Assembly: GCF_010093595.1 (NCBI RefSeq)
Contig: NW_022985447.1
Span: 981,721-1,045,720 of the forward strand
Origin: Mytilinidion resinicola
Taxonomy: Eukaryota; Ascomycota; Dothideomycetes; Mytilinidiales; Mytilinidiaceae
DNA: 64,000 bases
Reading direction: 5' to 3'
Position 1 is the first letter of the stretch; each line of letters starts with the position of its first letter. Of this stretch, positions 32,623 to 44,455 are shown piece after piece. The notes beneath the pieces were generated by a model. The model saw only the letters and a program-made list of their open reading frames with translations. It was not told where the DNA came from and searched no databases. The position numbers were made by a program, and so were the translations under genes.

Positions 32623-35600
32623 CTAATCCACATACACAGCCTTCCTTTGCGACCGCCCCGAAGTTTCACCATGGTGTGTCCCTCGATTCGCCTTCTTCCT
32701 TACCCAAGTGTACTCCGCTTTCTTATCATCTACATAAATCTTGGGGATCCTGCGTCGCGTTTTGGTACGTGTTTGCGGGTTTATGGCACGGCGACTATGC
32801 TCAAATAGTTCGTCGAGGTCATAAGTGCTCATATCCTTCGTAATGATCACGTAGTAGGGGTCCTGAGCATCGTATTCCCAAGGCAACCCAAAATGACTAA
32901 TCGATCCGTCAGCATAAGAATGATTCGTGATGAAGACTCGTCATGACCCGAGGCACCATTTACAGGGCCTTCTTTGGAAATTTGAAGATAAGGAAGCTTG
33001 ATACATACGCTAGGGAGTCGGACGTGACGTATTTCCGATGCACTCTTGCATAGGTCGGACGACCCCTCTCCAGGGGCATAACTGCCGGTGATCTCATAGG
33101 GGCCGGCATCGCCATCTCGTTCCTTTGGGTTGTGTATGTCCGAGAGCGGGAGTCTTTCCTGATCGCTGATATCGATTCGCCGTAATAGTCATCTTCGTAG
33201 TGGACTTTGGTGTTAGTCCTGCCTGGAGCTACACGCGGAGGCAGCCTACTAATCACTCCAGCGAGCGGGTTAGTGACTGGCAGTGCATATTCCGCCGAGT
33301 CTGCAGTGCTCCTATAGTCAAGGTCGCTCGAGGAGCCAACGCCTGCAGTGAATCTCTTTCTTTGAGCCACCGACAAGGTGTGTCTACTCTTTTTCGACTT
33401 CTTTCCAGTCAGTGTATGGGAAACCGACGAAACAAAATCGTGGACTTGATCGCCATTGTAAGCAACTAAGAGAATCGATCCAACCGTAACGGCAGTAAGC
33501 GGAAGAGCTATCTCCCAGAAGAGGGACTGCTTGTTCTCCATATTGCGGATATCGATCGTGTTCATACCAAGATATGAAGTAACAAAAGACAGTGGCAGGA
33601 AAATGATGGTCACTAACGTGAACACCAAGATTGCTTTGCCATGGTCCTCTTCGTTGATCTCCGTGCTTTGCTTGGTCGTCTCTATCAGCGGCTGGCATCG
33701 CCCTAACAGCTCCACGTAGTCTTCGTGATCATCTAGCAGGTCAGGCATGAAGCCAGAAAGGAGGTTCTCTTCATGTTCGAAGAGAGCTCGGCGACCAGCG
33801 ATTTCGGTTGCGAATGAATTGTCGTCAAGAACAGCTATGTAGTTTTCGACTAGCTTTACCTGCCATCTGTTGACTTGGTCCAACGCATGGAGCTCCTCTT
33901 GTAGAAGATTGATGTCCCGGAGTAGTCTTTTCCGAGGATGGTGATTGACTTGAAATGCCTGAGGATGCACGTCAGCTTCCTTCCACGAACGATGCACGGG
34001 AGTCTTACAAGAGCCGAGAGGTATTCTCGATACAACTCGGGTGTCCCAACGTTGTGATCTATGGGCTTGACCAGGAGGCGGCGTATTAGCCACGCAAGGA
34101 TGAACTCAGGTCCAACGGAAAGCTTCAAGAGAAAGTTGCTCTCGCTCGGGGGAGATCGAACCATAAAACAAAGGTCTTTCCGGGCCTCCGCGAGTGAGAT
34201 ATGGACACTAGACTCAAATCTTTGGAGCGCAGTCATGCCGTCTGTGAAGTATTCCATAATTTCTTTCCTGTGCTCGAGCTTCCAATCCTTGAAACGGTTG
34301 TCGACGAAGAATATGGCGCGTTCAACTCCTAAGAACAAGACAACGAACCTCCGCAACGATTCAACTAGTGATAGTGGCAATGCATATGGGTCCGCAACAG
34401 TTTCTTTGTCGAAGGTGACTCCCTCTGCAAGCTCCATGGCTTGCAATCGAAGCTTTGAAATTCCTTTGATGCTCTTAGAAAGGATAGAGATGATTGCAGA
34501 ATTACGCTCCTCGAAGCGCATTTGCGAATCACTGCGAAGAGACGGTCGAAATTCCGGGTTTGGGTCATGTTCATCGCCTTCCATTGGTTTCCACATATTG
34601 TCTCTCACACATTGCTTCTGTAGATGCTTGATTGCCTGGTCTTCAGTCGCGAATTCGGCCTTTCGACACGTTTTACATCTTTTGATGTGCTGTGGGAGCC
34701 AGGAGCCGAGCTCTGGAGCTAAGGACCTGTCTATAAAATCGGATCTTTTGCGAAGTGTCCAGAGCTTGGCCTTGCTTTTGCCCGTGACTTGCGCATCTGT
34801 GTCAACGGCTTTTTGAAGAACCTGAAGTACAGTCAGCGGGAATAGGCGACGGCGAACATTCCAAATGCTCAACAGAGGCACATGTTATAAGAAATATGAG
34901 TAGCTCCTGATCCGACGATAAGAGAGTGACTGCCTGACTTACCGCTGCTATCATGCTCAGAGCTGACCAAACTTTCCCCAATGTGGGACTCATATCAGGG
35001 TCGGAAACATATAGAGAGAACGTTTCAGATATTTCCCGAAGTAACTTATTTGCAAGCCTGGCGATGTTATATCGCTGGAAATCGATTATCCTGCTGTGTA
35101 TCTCATCAGTAAGACCAGGGCCTTGGTATTCTCCGGGGCGGAAGTCGGTTTTCAAAAGCAGAGGTGGCTCTAAAGGTGCCCCAGCCTTGAGTCTGCCTAC
35201 GGCGTCTATCGCTGTTTCGAATTTACGCTCCGAGAGGCCTTTATAGTAGTCGGTTGACGCGAACCCCTTGTCAACGTCGTGGTCAACGACATCGTTTTCT
35301 AGAGTGTCGAAGAGAAGGTTCCTTTCCACTAAAGCCAGTTTCTTGATCATCCCGGTCCTCTCTGCTGTATTTTGATCTTCAACGGGAGCGTCCCTTTCAC
35401 GGAGCCCCTCTATTTCGTTTTGCAGCATTGTTGACGACTTCCAGGCTAAGAATGGTCGTCGTCGAATAGTTGTGTCAAGTGCAGCTGCGTCTTTCTGCGA
35501 GGAGTCATTTTCAGGAGTTGCGCCATTTTGTGAAATTTCTTCTTTCGAGTCCCATTCTTCAAGAGCCTCAGTCCCGTCAGACATGTGTCCCGGTTCATTC

Positions 35601-37748
35601 AAAATCAAAATATCAACGAAGGTAGTCTTCAAAGAATGGACCTCTTCAACCCAATTGCCGGGTCTCAGCAACGTTTTGCCCTTCTCCTGCACAAGCACAA
35701 ACTTGAGAGTACCCTTTATGGGAGCCTGTCGTGCCGACGCCGATCGTATCTCTCGAACCTTCTGTTCGAACTCGAAGAAGGTATTGCATCGCTCCCGTGG
35801 AAATAAGAAAACCCGGCCTTCCCAGTCAGTGAATCTAATGTCAACAGCAGTTTCTAACCTTCCGAGCTTCTGAATGTCACGCTCCATCAATATGGATGGA
35901 CCCAATGTTGCTGATAACGTTTTATAGCCGCATGTTACAATCGCCTCAGAGCCGATGCAGAGCATCCAGAAGACTGGCACATGGATGATACTTTCCGAGG
36001 AGTTGTTTCCATGCTTTCGGAATGCTTGCTCTCGGTCACGCTCCACTACATCTTCGTACGGATATAACGTGGACATCAGGGTCCTGACAGGATGGAGGCG
36101 CTGCCCTCTACTGAGCCTTGGCTTCATCGGAGCCTGTAGATCGAAATATGGAACGCAAGAGAATATGACAGCATGCTCCTTGCCTTGGCCGTCTTTGAAG
36201 TCGCATCGCAGGACTGTACCCTGTTCGATGAACATACCATCCAGTGCAGTTTTGATGTTTTCTGTTTCCACTCTTGCCAATAGCGTTGAAACGGCATGGC
36301 ATGCCTGAGTGCTCACTTTGGGAACGCTAGTACAAGCATCCTTGAACGCATAGAAGTCTAATTCGTCGAAAGCATGGAGGTGATGCCAGCGGATGCTTGC
36401 AATATCTTTGCTACCAGGCTTTTGGGGGGAGTTGACTTGGCGGATAAACACATAGGTTTTGGTTTCGTTTGAAGACATGCGAGCCATGTGAGCCTCTAAG
36501 ATATCAACAGGCTCCTTTATCATAGGCCGAGGGGCTGGAGGCTTGCGGCTTGTTTCTTCTGATTGAACCTGGTCAGAGACTTCAGAGTGTTTTGCGAGAA
36601 AGGACAGATGATTGCCATCTCTGTCCCGGGGGGGCTCCCAGGGCCTAGGAGATTCGAAGTCAGTGGAAACGCTACCCGAACTCGACGCATCTGAGACAGA
36701 CTCCAAAGAAGATTCTTCGCTGGATGGAAATGAAATTACGGAATCGCGAGATTGAGAGCGGGATCGAGAACGGGAACGTGATCCGGACACTGATCGGGCA
36801 GGCGATCGGGACCGAGCGCGAGAACGAGAGTCATGAGAGCGAGACTTCGATCTCGAGTTTGACCCAGAGCGTGGCCTAAAACGTGACCCAGAGCGTGGCG
36901 AATTGCGGCGTTCCTCTTCGAGAACTCGGCGTTCTTCCTCGAGCGCTCTGACCTGTTCTTCGATTGGTTCCCGCCAGGATTCGCTCATCTTGATAATTTC
37001 GTCGATTTGACTCTTCTTGAGAGCTCTGCGGATAACGAGGAAATCATCCTGGTCTTATTAGCAAATTTTCTTTGGACGATGATATACGATATTACCTCTT
37101 CTTCAAATGCATAGCCCAACTGTACTATTACCTGCTCCCTGGCAAAGCGTTTAGGAATTCTCGTCGCGCCCTTATGGCGGTGCGACTGCCCCCTCTCCTG
37201 TATGATAACAACGTCATCGAGTTCTTGATCGGGTGGAAACGAAGTACCAGTACCAGGCGCTTCAGCCCCTGCTACTGCCGGTGGTTCCGGTGGTGGTTGG
37301 GGAGATGTCACGTATGGCAAAGACCACAAGGACAGACGTACTGTCTCCATCGGTCGGATTACGGCCCCCCATACTTCAGGGAGAGCGACATCTCCGTTGA
37401 AAAGCAAAAGATCAAACTTCTCCTCTGCGACCTCAGGTAAAAGCGCAGAATTATCACCACGCGAATAGGCTCGCTCAATCAGGTTTTTCATACCCTGGAG
37501 GAATCGTTAGTTTTTGTTTTCTAGCGTCAAGCAGGGTTGAAACCGTGTACCTGCCATGTCTTAGACTCGACCCACGGGAAGATAAACCTCTTGCCATTAT
37601 GATCCACAAAGAACACGACGGCATCCGTCGTTTCGGCCAGTGTCTCAAGATGCTGCTCGTTCTGGACAGAGCCGGTGTAAGGGGATGGCGGTGAGACCTG
37701 GGAGGCGTTCTCGGCTTCCTGCTCTAGCAGCGCTTCGGTCTGGCTCAT
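32623..37748 (-). CDS. Giant ubiquitin-like-domain / CorA-like membrane protein
   Basis: Six exons (37748-37551, 37494-37096, 37048-34943, 34821-34009, 33958-33009, 32896-32623) encode 1579 aa with all phases consistent. Order of parts: a fungal ubiquitin-like domain (about 25-110: VVFFVDHNGKRFIFPW ... LLLFNGDVALPEVWGAVI); a linker; an Arg/Ser-repeat and acidic disordered region (about 240-340); a conserved middle; a second ubiquitin-like segment (roughly 600-700, RFTDWEGRVFLFPRERC); a C-x2-C-x13-H-x4-C zinc-knuckle-like site (C950, C953, H967, C972); and a CorA-type C-terminal helix bundle with two membrane helices (about 1281-1302 and 1320-1342). Between them is SYLGMNT, containing the Gly-Met-Asn signature of CorA Mg2+ channels (about 1303-1305). 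The 230-residue tail is polar and basic. Substrate unproven; such fusions may be divergent channels or sensors. The start MSQTEALLEQE is the first good ATG. Confidence 0.85.
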
Positions 37749-38098
37749 CTCGCACGCGACAGCAATCAATGCATTTCGGATATAAACAATACCTCACAAT
37801 GATCTTGCGACCTAAAAAGCATGTTTCGTGTCTGACATTGAGGTATTGATGGATCATCCTTTTGGCCCCCATCTTGGCACGCTTTAGATCAAATAGGATT
37901 AGCGTTCTGTTTCCCACCAATATCTTGCCATTTAGTGTATTATTTGAATGATGTTTGTGATTGTTGGTATCTTGCAAAGTTCCACAAACTCTGGTATAAT
38001 ACTAGACAGAATAATTTTCATCTTGCATTTGACCACGTGACCAAACAGGTGCAGTTCCGTTATGTCCATGCAATACAGCCTCTCTTCCAACTTACGAG
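37749..38098. other. Spacer upstream of the CorA-like gene
   Basis: 350 bases between the start of the CorA-like gene and the 3' end of the F-box gene, both on the minus strand; promoter of the former, A/T-richer around 37900-38030. Confidence 0.45.
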
Positions 38099-39256
38099 CT
38101 AAAGTGGCACAAAGGGTTTCATATCGACGTGAAAGGCAACGCGGTCGAGAATCTCCTCTGGATGGCGCTCAACAGCTCGAAGTCTCCTCTCAAATGCTAG
38201 CCCATACTCCGTGAAGAACGTCCACGGCCGAGGCCGAAACACTGTAGCAATTGGGTTATATGGATATGCATCTTGTGCCAGCTCGTCCAAGGTTTCAAAC
38301 AAGCGTCGACAGCTCTCGCGCTCCATCTTGGCTAGGACAGGTGGCCGACCATCCCAAGCATCTTCGATTTCCTCGAGTATCGGGGATGCTTCTGGGTTGT
38401 CTCTATTCGCCCACCATTGCTCCCAGAAGAGTCTTGGGCCTTCCCGCAGAATGTACCAAGAAACCCACGAGTCGTCGAGCCGTTTAGATCCTTTCTCACA
38501 ACCCCAGTCGAAGTGCTTATCCTGCTTGTCAAGATGACTGAACGAAGCCTTGACAAAGAAGAACATGTCCTGGAAGTAGCAGGCATATTCCGGCCACATC
38601 TGTCTTAGAAAGTTCTCCCGCATCTCCAGTATCCATAACTCTTTCCTCCATTCCCGGATTATATCCGACGACAGCAAAGCTAGGCGCGTGCTCTCCTGAG
38701 CCTGTGACCACCGTTTCGATATGCAATATGCGGTCGAAGTTATGAGGCTCTTCCGTCTGAAGTGTGGCACTGCTCGTTGTACGACATGGAAGGGTTTCGA
38801 GTGGTCGTTCTGAGCTGCAATGGCGATCTGCGGGAGCTCGTCCAACGGCACTGACTCGGCATCTTTGGCGACATTCGAAAACAGGCGCAGTATTCGAAAT
38901 CCCTTGAACACGCGCTCTCGCAACTCCTCTCCTACTGGATCCTCAGCTGCCGCACCATCCGCGACTCGCAGCTTGTGTTCCCATCGATGCTTGTCGACAG
39001 CTATCGCGGCCAATTGCCGAAGCTTGCAATCCAGCAGCCACTTCAGATCATATTTCCCTTTTACCGATGCTTCTAGGAGAAGGCGTGTGCTCTGCGGAAA
39101 GGTGTTCCGGGCAACGCGTCGTACAACAGTGGACTCGTATGCGGTTATAAGGTCTTTGACGGATCGAGAGGTGAGGCGGAGGTGCAGGAGCGTATCGAGA
39201 TCTGACTGGAGGATGATATGTAGGAGTAGATCCGGAATGGCAGCTATGCTCGCCAT
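38099..39256 (-). CDS. F-box-like protein
   Basis: Single exon of 385 aa. The N-terminus has an F-box-like helix set (IPDLLLHIILQSDLDTLLHL, LRLTSRSVKDLI), which in SCF ubiquitin ligases binds Skp1. The remaining 330 residues are mostly helical and Trp/Arg-rich (CISKRWSQAQ, REWRKELWILEMRENFLRQMW, WYILREGPRLFWEQWW) without WD or LRR repeats, so the substrate is unknown. The first ATG in frame is at 39256 (MASIAAIPD); the open frame extends further upstream without ATG. Many Pezizomycotina have large families of such F-box proteins. Confidence 0.75.
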   Translation of the reverse strand: MASIAAIPDLLLHIILQSDLDTLLHLRLTSRSVKDLITAYESTVVRRVARNTFPQSTRLLLEASVKGKYDLKWLLDCKLRQLAAIAVDKHRWEHKLRVADGAAAEDPVGEELRERVFKGFRILRLFSNVAKDAESVPLDELPQIAIAAQNDHSKPFHVVQRAVPHFRRKSLITSTAYCISKRWSQAQESTRLALLSSDIIREWRKELWILEMRENFLRQMWPEYACYFQDMFFFVKASFSHLDKQDKHFDWGCEKGSKRLDDSWVSWYILREGPRLFWEQWWANRDNPEASPILEEIEDAWDGRPPVLAKMERESCRRLFETLDELAQDAYPYNPIATVFRPRPWTFFTEYGLAFERRLRAVERHPEEILDRVAFHVDMKPFVPL

Positions 39257-39873
39257 CGGCAACAGTCTGGCTCGACAGTCTCGCGGGATACGCACCCGTA
39301 TAACTCGAGGAGGATCGTACGCGAGAAAGAGAACGTGGCCGTCCTTTTCCAAGCGGCAGATTTAAGGCGTTTGAAGGTCCCGGCCCGCTGGAGCTGCCAC
39401 GCTACATTTCATGCAAGGGTGGCTTTTCGCGCGTGATGCTGCATGCATCTCGAAGGGATGATGCTGGGAGGGTGTTCCGATGACACTGAGTGCTGAAGGG
39501 CGAGTGAGAGGTGAAAGAACAATCGATAGTGGTCCCTTTATCCATCGGCCTCGTGGCTTCCTAGGCTAGTCTTTATTCGGCGTGTTCCCAACCGCTGCCA
39601 CGTTCCAGGCTAGAATCTATCCGAGTGCTCCACGTGCTCCTCCCGCCCATGCTAGTACCTAGGTAGCTAGTGCTGTACTTTACTTTCTAGCGGCGTATTC
39701 TATCTATCCTCTAGCGCAGTTTTCCAGCTCTACTTATGTAATAAATCAGAACCAACGTATATACTCTCGAGACAAGGCTGGAGCTTCTCGAGTTTTCGCG
39801 GCACCTACGTGTCATTTGGCCCAGTTCGCCTCTGCTACGTCTCATTTCGAGTGTTAAGATTGCTGCCATCAAG
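39257..39873. other. Spacer
   Basis: No supported gene; upstream region of the F-box gene on one side and of a HET remnant on the other. Confidence 0.4.
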
Positions 39874-40122
39874 ATGCGCTCTCTTAATACCATTACCTTG
39901 GAATTTGAGCAAGTTCGAGATTCCGAGCTGGACTTCGGCAACAATCAGTACGCAATTCTGTCACACAGATGAGGCCTTGACGAGGATGAAGTCACCTACG
40001 AGGATATACTATCACCAATGAGGGCTTCGCAAAAGAAGGGGTTCGCTAAAATTAAAGGATTTTGCGCCCTGGCCTCTTCAGCAAATTGCCGCTATGGCTG
40101 GATCGACACTTGCTGCATCTAG
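39874..40122 (+). pseudogene. HET-domain remnant (N-terminal part only)
   Basis: From the ATG at 39874 the frame reads MRSLNTITLEFEQVRDSE, YAILSHR, a TGA at 39970-39972 where HET proteins have Trp (LSHRW), DEVTYEDI, KGFAKIKGFCALA and YGWIDTCCI, then TAG at 40120-40122 where Asn/Asp-Lys should follow. So the conserved first HET block is intact apart from a Trp-to-stop change, and everything beyond WIDTCCI is unrecognisable. Nonfunctional fragment. Confidence 0.8.
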
Positions 40123-41618
40123 GAATGTCACCCCAAGAGACAATGCCCTACATAAGTGGAGGCGCGTGCCGCCAGAAACGACGGGGTTTAGAAACTGAGT
40201 GAGTGAGTTTATTCCGCCCGATTATTCTAAGCCTGAAAGGGCACTATTATGCTATATTGCATAATCCCAGCTCCTCCTCCGATGCCCAAAATTCCTGCAA
40301 GCCCATACCTGTACGTTTCTTCCAGATCTGTATATTTCTGATTGTTCCTATGCTAATTCTTGTGCGGGGTTGTCAGCAAGTGCTCTTGGAGCCCTTTCAC
40401 CAAGTTTTCAATGTCTTTTGTCGGCGATTGAAGCGGGACCTGCTAGTGTAAGACTAATGTTGAAAGTGGAGTTAACTCTGTCAATTATAGATTGAGCATA
40501 AAGCTTGCTATATACGTGAGGATAGAGGGACGGGTACCTCACGGGATTGCTGAGACATGGCTTGTATAGAAAGTTTCCTCGGTCCTCGGCTTCCAAGATG
40601 AACCTATTTCCAACAATAAGGCGGCTGCTAAATCTCTGAAGGAGTTGTTTCCAGAGAGGAGCGGCTCTTTAGTTGAGAGAGAAGAGGAGAAAAAATGGTA
40701 GGCGTTCTGGAACGGTCAAGTCCTCCGCGGAGGGCTCCTACGCGAGAGGCCCGCGAACTGACAGGAAACCATCCTGTTTAAGTAGCTTTCCATGCTTCAT
40801 ACAATTTGATCTTGATCTCTTTGATCTTTCTGCTCTCTCTTCCACAGGTCAAGATCAAAGAGATCACGGAAATCACTTGCTCTCCTGATCTCTTCCCTTG
40901 GCGCACCGCCACAAAAGATTACCGAGATCATCCACGTGATTTTGTCATCACGTGATCCTGTCCTTGTCCTGTGCCCATAGGTACCACGCCATGCTGTAGA
41001 ACCTTGATGCTTCTGTCCTAAGGTCCTAGGCCATTGTCCTGGGCTCTGGTGCTCGTATGTACATAACACTGAGTAGTTCTAGTCAGGGTGTACAGCGCCA
41101 CTGGAGCCGCCTTTGGGCCACGAATCGATCCCGAACGCGGCCAGACGATATTTGAAGCTGCCTCACTAGTGCAGGTTCTGCCGACTTGCCTCCCCAAGCG
41201 TACATACGTCGGAATCCCCGATACCATTTCCTCGTACGAGGGACCAGCATCGTCGTTGACCTTGCCCCCTAGAAGGTTCTCTGGGTCTCACTGTGGTAGA
41301 TCGTCAGTAAGGTTTTCATTGCCTTTACAGGGTTTGAATTTGTATTTTTTTTGATAGTTAAATCTTGGCATCGTGTTCTTCCGGATAGAGTAGCAAACCA
41401 AAGACATTCTGGCGTCAAGGAATGAGTTCCGCTTTCACGACTCCCTCCTATACCACATTCCTGCTCTTCCTTTGATTCCAATCCTTCTCAATCTCACAAT
41501 CACCTCTTTCCGTGTATACTTTCCGTACCACTTGCTTTGCAAGTTGCTACCCTTCGGCGACCCCAATTTGGCAACAATCTGACCGCCATCACTGCCGGCT
41601 ACTATTGTTTCTCCCATC
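40123..41618. other. Repeat-like intergenic region
   Basis: No gene supported. Contains a 16-bp perfect inverted repeat (separate entry), repeated CACGTGAT words near 40935-40955 and several short ORFs without signatures. Composition and lack of coding constraint suggest old mobile-element DNA, but no ends were found. Confidence 0.35.
40813..40866. repeat. Perfect 16-bp inverted repeat with 22-bp loop
   Basis: TGATCTCTTTGATCTT at 40813-40828 is the exact reverse complement of 40851-40866. It could form a hairpin in DNA or RNA. Confidence 0.75.
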
Positions 41619-43051
41619 TCACCAGACTTCTATTGTCTGTCTACAACAGTTTCGTATCCAGCTCTTGTCGACGATTCTCCCGATCCCAATCCGCTCATAA
41701 GTCCGGGGGTTCTCGCCGCGTCGTTTCAATGCAAGGATGTCCAATATCTCCTCCCCCCTGTAATCGAACCCCAGAACAACACCCAATGAACGGTCTGCAT
41801 AGGTTGTCCTCTGCCAACGCCTCATTGCCGCACAAAAGAATGATGGCCCCGCAGTCACAGAGCCATCCGTATCCAAGAGAACCCAGCCGACTATGCGTCC
41901 TTTCTCATCCTTCAACGCTTCGGACCGACCAGGGATACTGAGCTTCCGCGGCCCTTCTTCTGCTACGCTCCGGACGATGCGCAGTGGCGGTCGTGGCTCC
42001 CAGTGGACGGGGGAACCAAGGATTTCGATGAGATCTTTATCGTTAGAAAGATTCAAGAAACTCAAAGTGCCTGATCGGATTGCAGTGCCAATCATTCCTA
42101 CCCATCGTACGCTTCCTACGACGCATGTGGTCGATGTTTTTGAGCATTTGTGAGGGCAGCTGTTCTCGATGTCAAACGCAAGCTCCGAGATTTCGCAGTG
42201 GCTGGTGGATTTGCCCGCTTCCATGCCTCGCCCAAGGCTATAGATAATGGGCCCTTTATAAGCGGCCCAACTCCATGACGGTGCGTGGAATGAATCCATA
42301 TGTGTCATAGGATTCTCGAAGTTCGATCGCCACATCAAACCGTTTCCCTAGGAGTCTTGAAAAATACCAGCGAAACAGCGAGTGTTACTTCTTGTCTCCA
42401 ATCGCTCAGCGAGTCCCGATATAGCAGCCAGCTTATCGGAGTCAAAAGATATTGAACACGCTGTATAGTCTTCTACAAGTGACCGCCAAGACTGAATGCC
42501 GCTCTGGAAATACTGCGTTCGTAAAGGAGTCACCGCAATGCCAAGCGATTCTTCTTCGCCCGAGGTCGTGAGACAGTCCCAGGATAGTTTAGTCTTGGAA
42601 AAGTAAGCTATTCGCCTAGAGAGAATGCGTTCCTGGAGAATCCAGCCTCTCCAGTTCCATTTCGAGCGCATGACCTCCCACGAAGATCCCAGAAGTCTGG
42701 GCTTTGCGATCAGTCGATGTTGATCTGAAAGAGCCTCATCGGCACTATCGTCCTCGTCCTCTCCTCGTCCTCATCCAAACGATAGGTGTACTTCCAACAG
42801 TACGGCTGGCCATCTGGTGATTGAAATCTCTCGGGTTTCACGGGATCCTTCAGGAGATGACATTTCAGGCGTACTGTCAGGGGATCTTCTGTTCGAGGAA
42901 GGAACAGTCCTCTGTCTATACCCGTGTCGTCATCAATCGCATCAACGGCTGCAAGAGTGCAGTATGCCCGTTCAAAGATCTTTCCCATCTGAGTCGCTTC
43001 GTAAGCCCAGTCATCCCTATCGTCTTGGACGATGCAAAGCGCATCGCTCCA
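41619..43051 (-). pseudogene. HET-domain protein pseudogene, 5' truncated
   Basis: Minus-strand homology begins in the middle of the HET core (WSDALCIVQDDRDDWAYEA at 43051) and continues QMGKIFERAYCTLAAVDA and GIDRGLFLPR. After a frame change near 42700 it resumes WEVMRSKWNWRGWILQERIL and SRRIAYFSKTKLSWDC, and ends FHAPSWSWAAYKGPI plus a 180-residue C-terminal region to the stop at 41619. A TAG at 42350-42348 breaks the frame just before NGLMWRS; Trp or Leu is expected there. The N-terminal third of the HET domain is absent upstream of 43051. The frame change could be an intron (acceptor AG near 42693) but no fitting donor was found. The stop plus truncation make it inactive. Confidence 0.78.
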
Positions 43052-44455
43052 CGGCTGGACTCACCAGTCTGACCTGATGGCTGCAATTACCGCTAGTGCC
43101 CTTTTAATCCATAAATATCGTGACTAAGCGCCTTGGCGCCTAACATGCCCACACGCGACTTCTTTCCTTGTAGCATCCATCTATGCGAGATACTGCAGCA
43201 CCATTGCTTTAGCGTGCCTCTACGCTGCTCCCCGTTAACTAAACCGATACTATGAGAGCAAGGATTATGGAGACACCTATATTCCCGCTGCCCGTCGTGG
43301 AGTGGGTGGTGGAGCCCATAAAAGGCTCTGCCTCCTCGATAACTTGGACACTTCCTCTCTACCCACTGTCAACTCGGCCCTTTCTGTCCCCAATTTCAAT
43401 CATCTTTCTGCTCTCCCATCTCGCGGAAGGCTTAATATTTCCCATCCTCTTTTGCTCTCCATTCTCGCATCAGAATTCCTTCGCGCTAGCATACGATGGC
43501 TCTGTTAAAATGATAAGGGGTAGCGGTGGGCAAGAAGACTCTAGTACGTCACAAGGTGGGTGGCTCTCTAGGTGAGATTCTATTCGAGCCGCTTGATGCA
43601 GCTAGTAGGTCTAAAAAGGTCTCTTTATACGTCTCTCTAGACTTGCTTCCTTCTAGTAGGAATGGATGAGTCCGTTCTAGGGCCCCATGCCCTTGCTTAT
43701 TGCGTTCCAGCCCAAATTCCGGGCCTTGCTTCGCCCTTGACTTGTTTTATGGAATAGAGGGTAATTAGGAGGCGTTTTGGACCATTCTGGGGCTGTTGTG
43801 ACGGTGTCGTAACAATAGGCAACACTAGGTTAGATAGATGTATTCTTTTACTAAAGTAAACTCTAGTACTCTTTCCCTTATTCCTGTAAAGGTTTTAAAG
43901 GGTTTTAACAAGGCTGGAGTTGGAGGTTATTAAGCTATCTTAGACGCGCAGTTGCTTCTGCCTTTACCTCTGCTTCTGCTCGAGAGGCCGGGGGAGTGTT
44001 GAATTTTGGTACATTTAGCAGCTAGGCAGTACTATAGGAACATTAGGACAGCGTCCCACGAAGCAATAGAGGGGGGCTGGGAGTAAACCAGCCATCCTGC
44101 CCCGAATATAAGAGGGGAGGGCCGCGCATCTAGATAGTTAAGAATCAAGGAATTACACACCTGGGCACACCTCCATGTATTACGTGACCAATTTCGACAA
44201 GCATATGTCAAATCTTGAGGTCGCACTTACCGCCGCATCATTGGACTGCAGCCGGAGCACGCGCAGTGGGGACCAGCTGGGGCAGGATATGATTCGAGCT
44301 TAACTCCATGGAGGGGACAGTTGAGGACATGCCCAGACGAGCGCTGCAACTCTAGAATAGCATTGCCAAGGGTAAAGATGCAATTGCGACGTCCCAGTCC
44401 CATCCAATGGATTTTGTTTTTTTGTGACTTATGAATTTTGCTTGCCGATAGATAA
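43052..44455. other. Gene-poor region, partly promoter-like
   Basis: A C/T-rich, promoter/leader-like stretch at 43340-43495 is followed by an ATG at 43495 that meets a stop after six codons, suggesting a gene start whose body is gone. 43560-44020 is repeat-like and A/T-richer. No coding gene supported. Confidence 0.4.

Noticed and set aside
40797..41069. 90-codon Asp/Arg-rich minus ORF around the hairpin
   Set aside because: Repetitive translation of the inverted repeat; no independent evidence of a gene.
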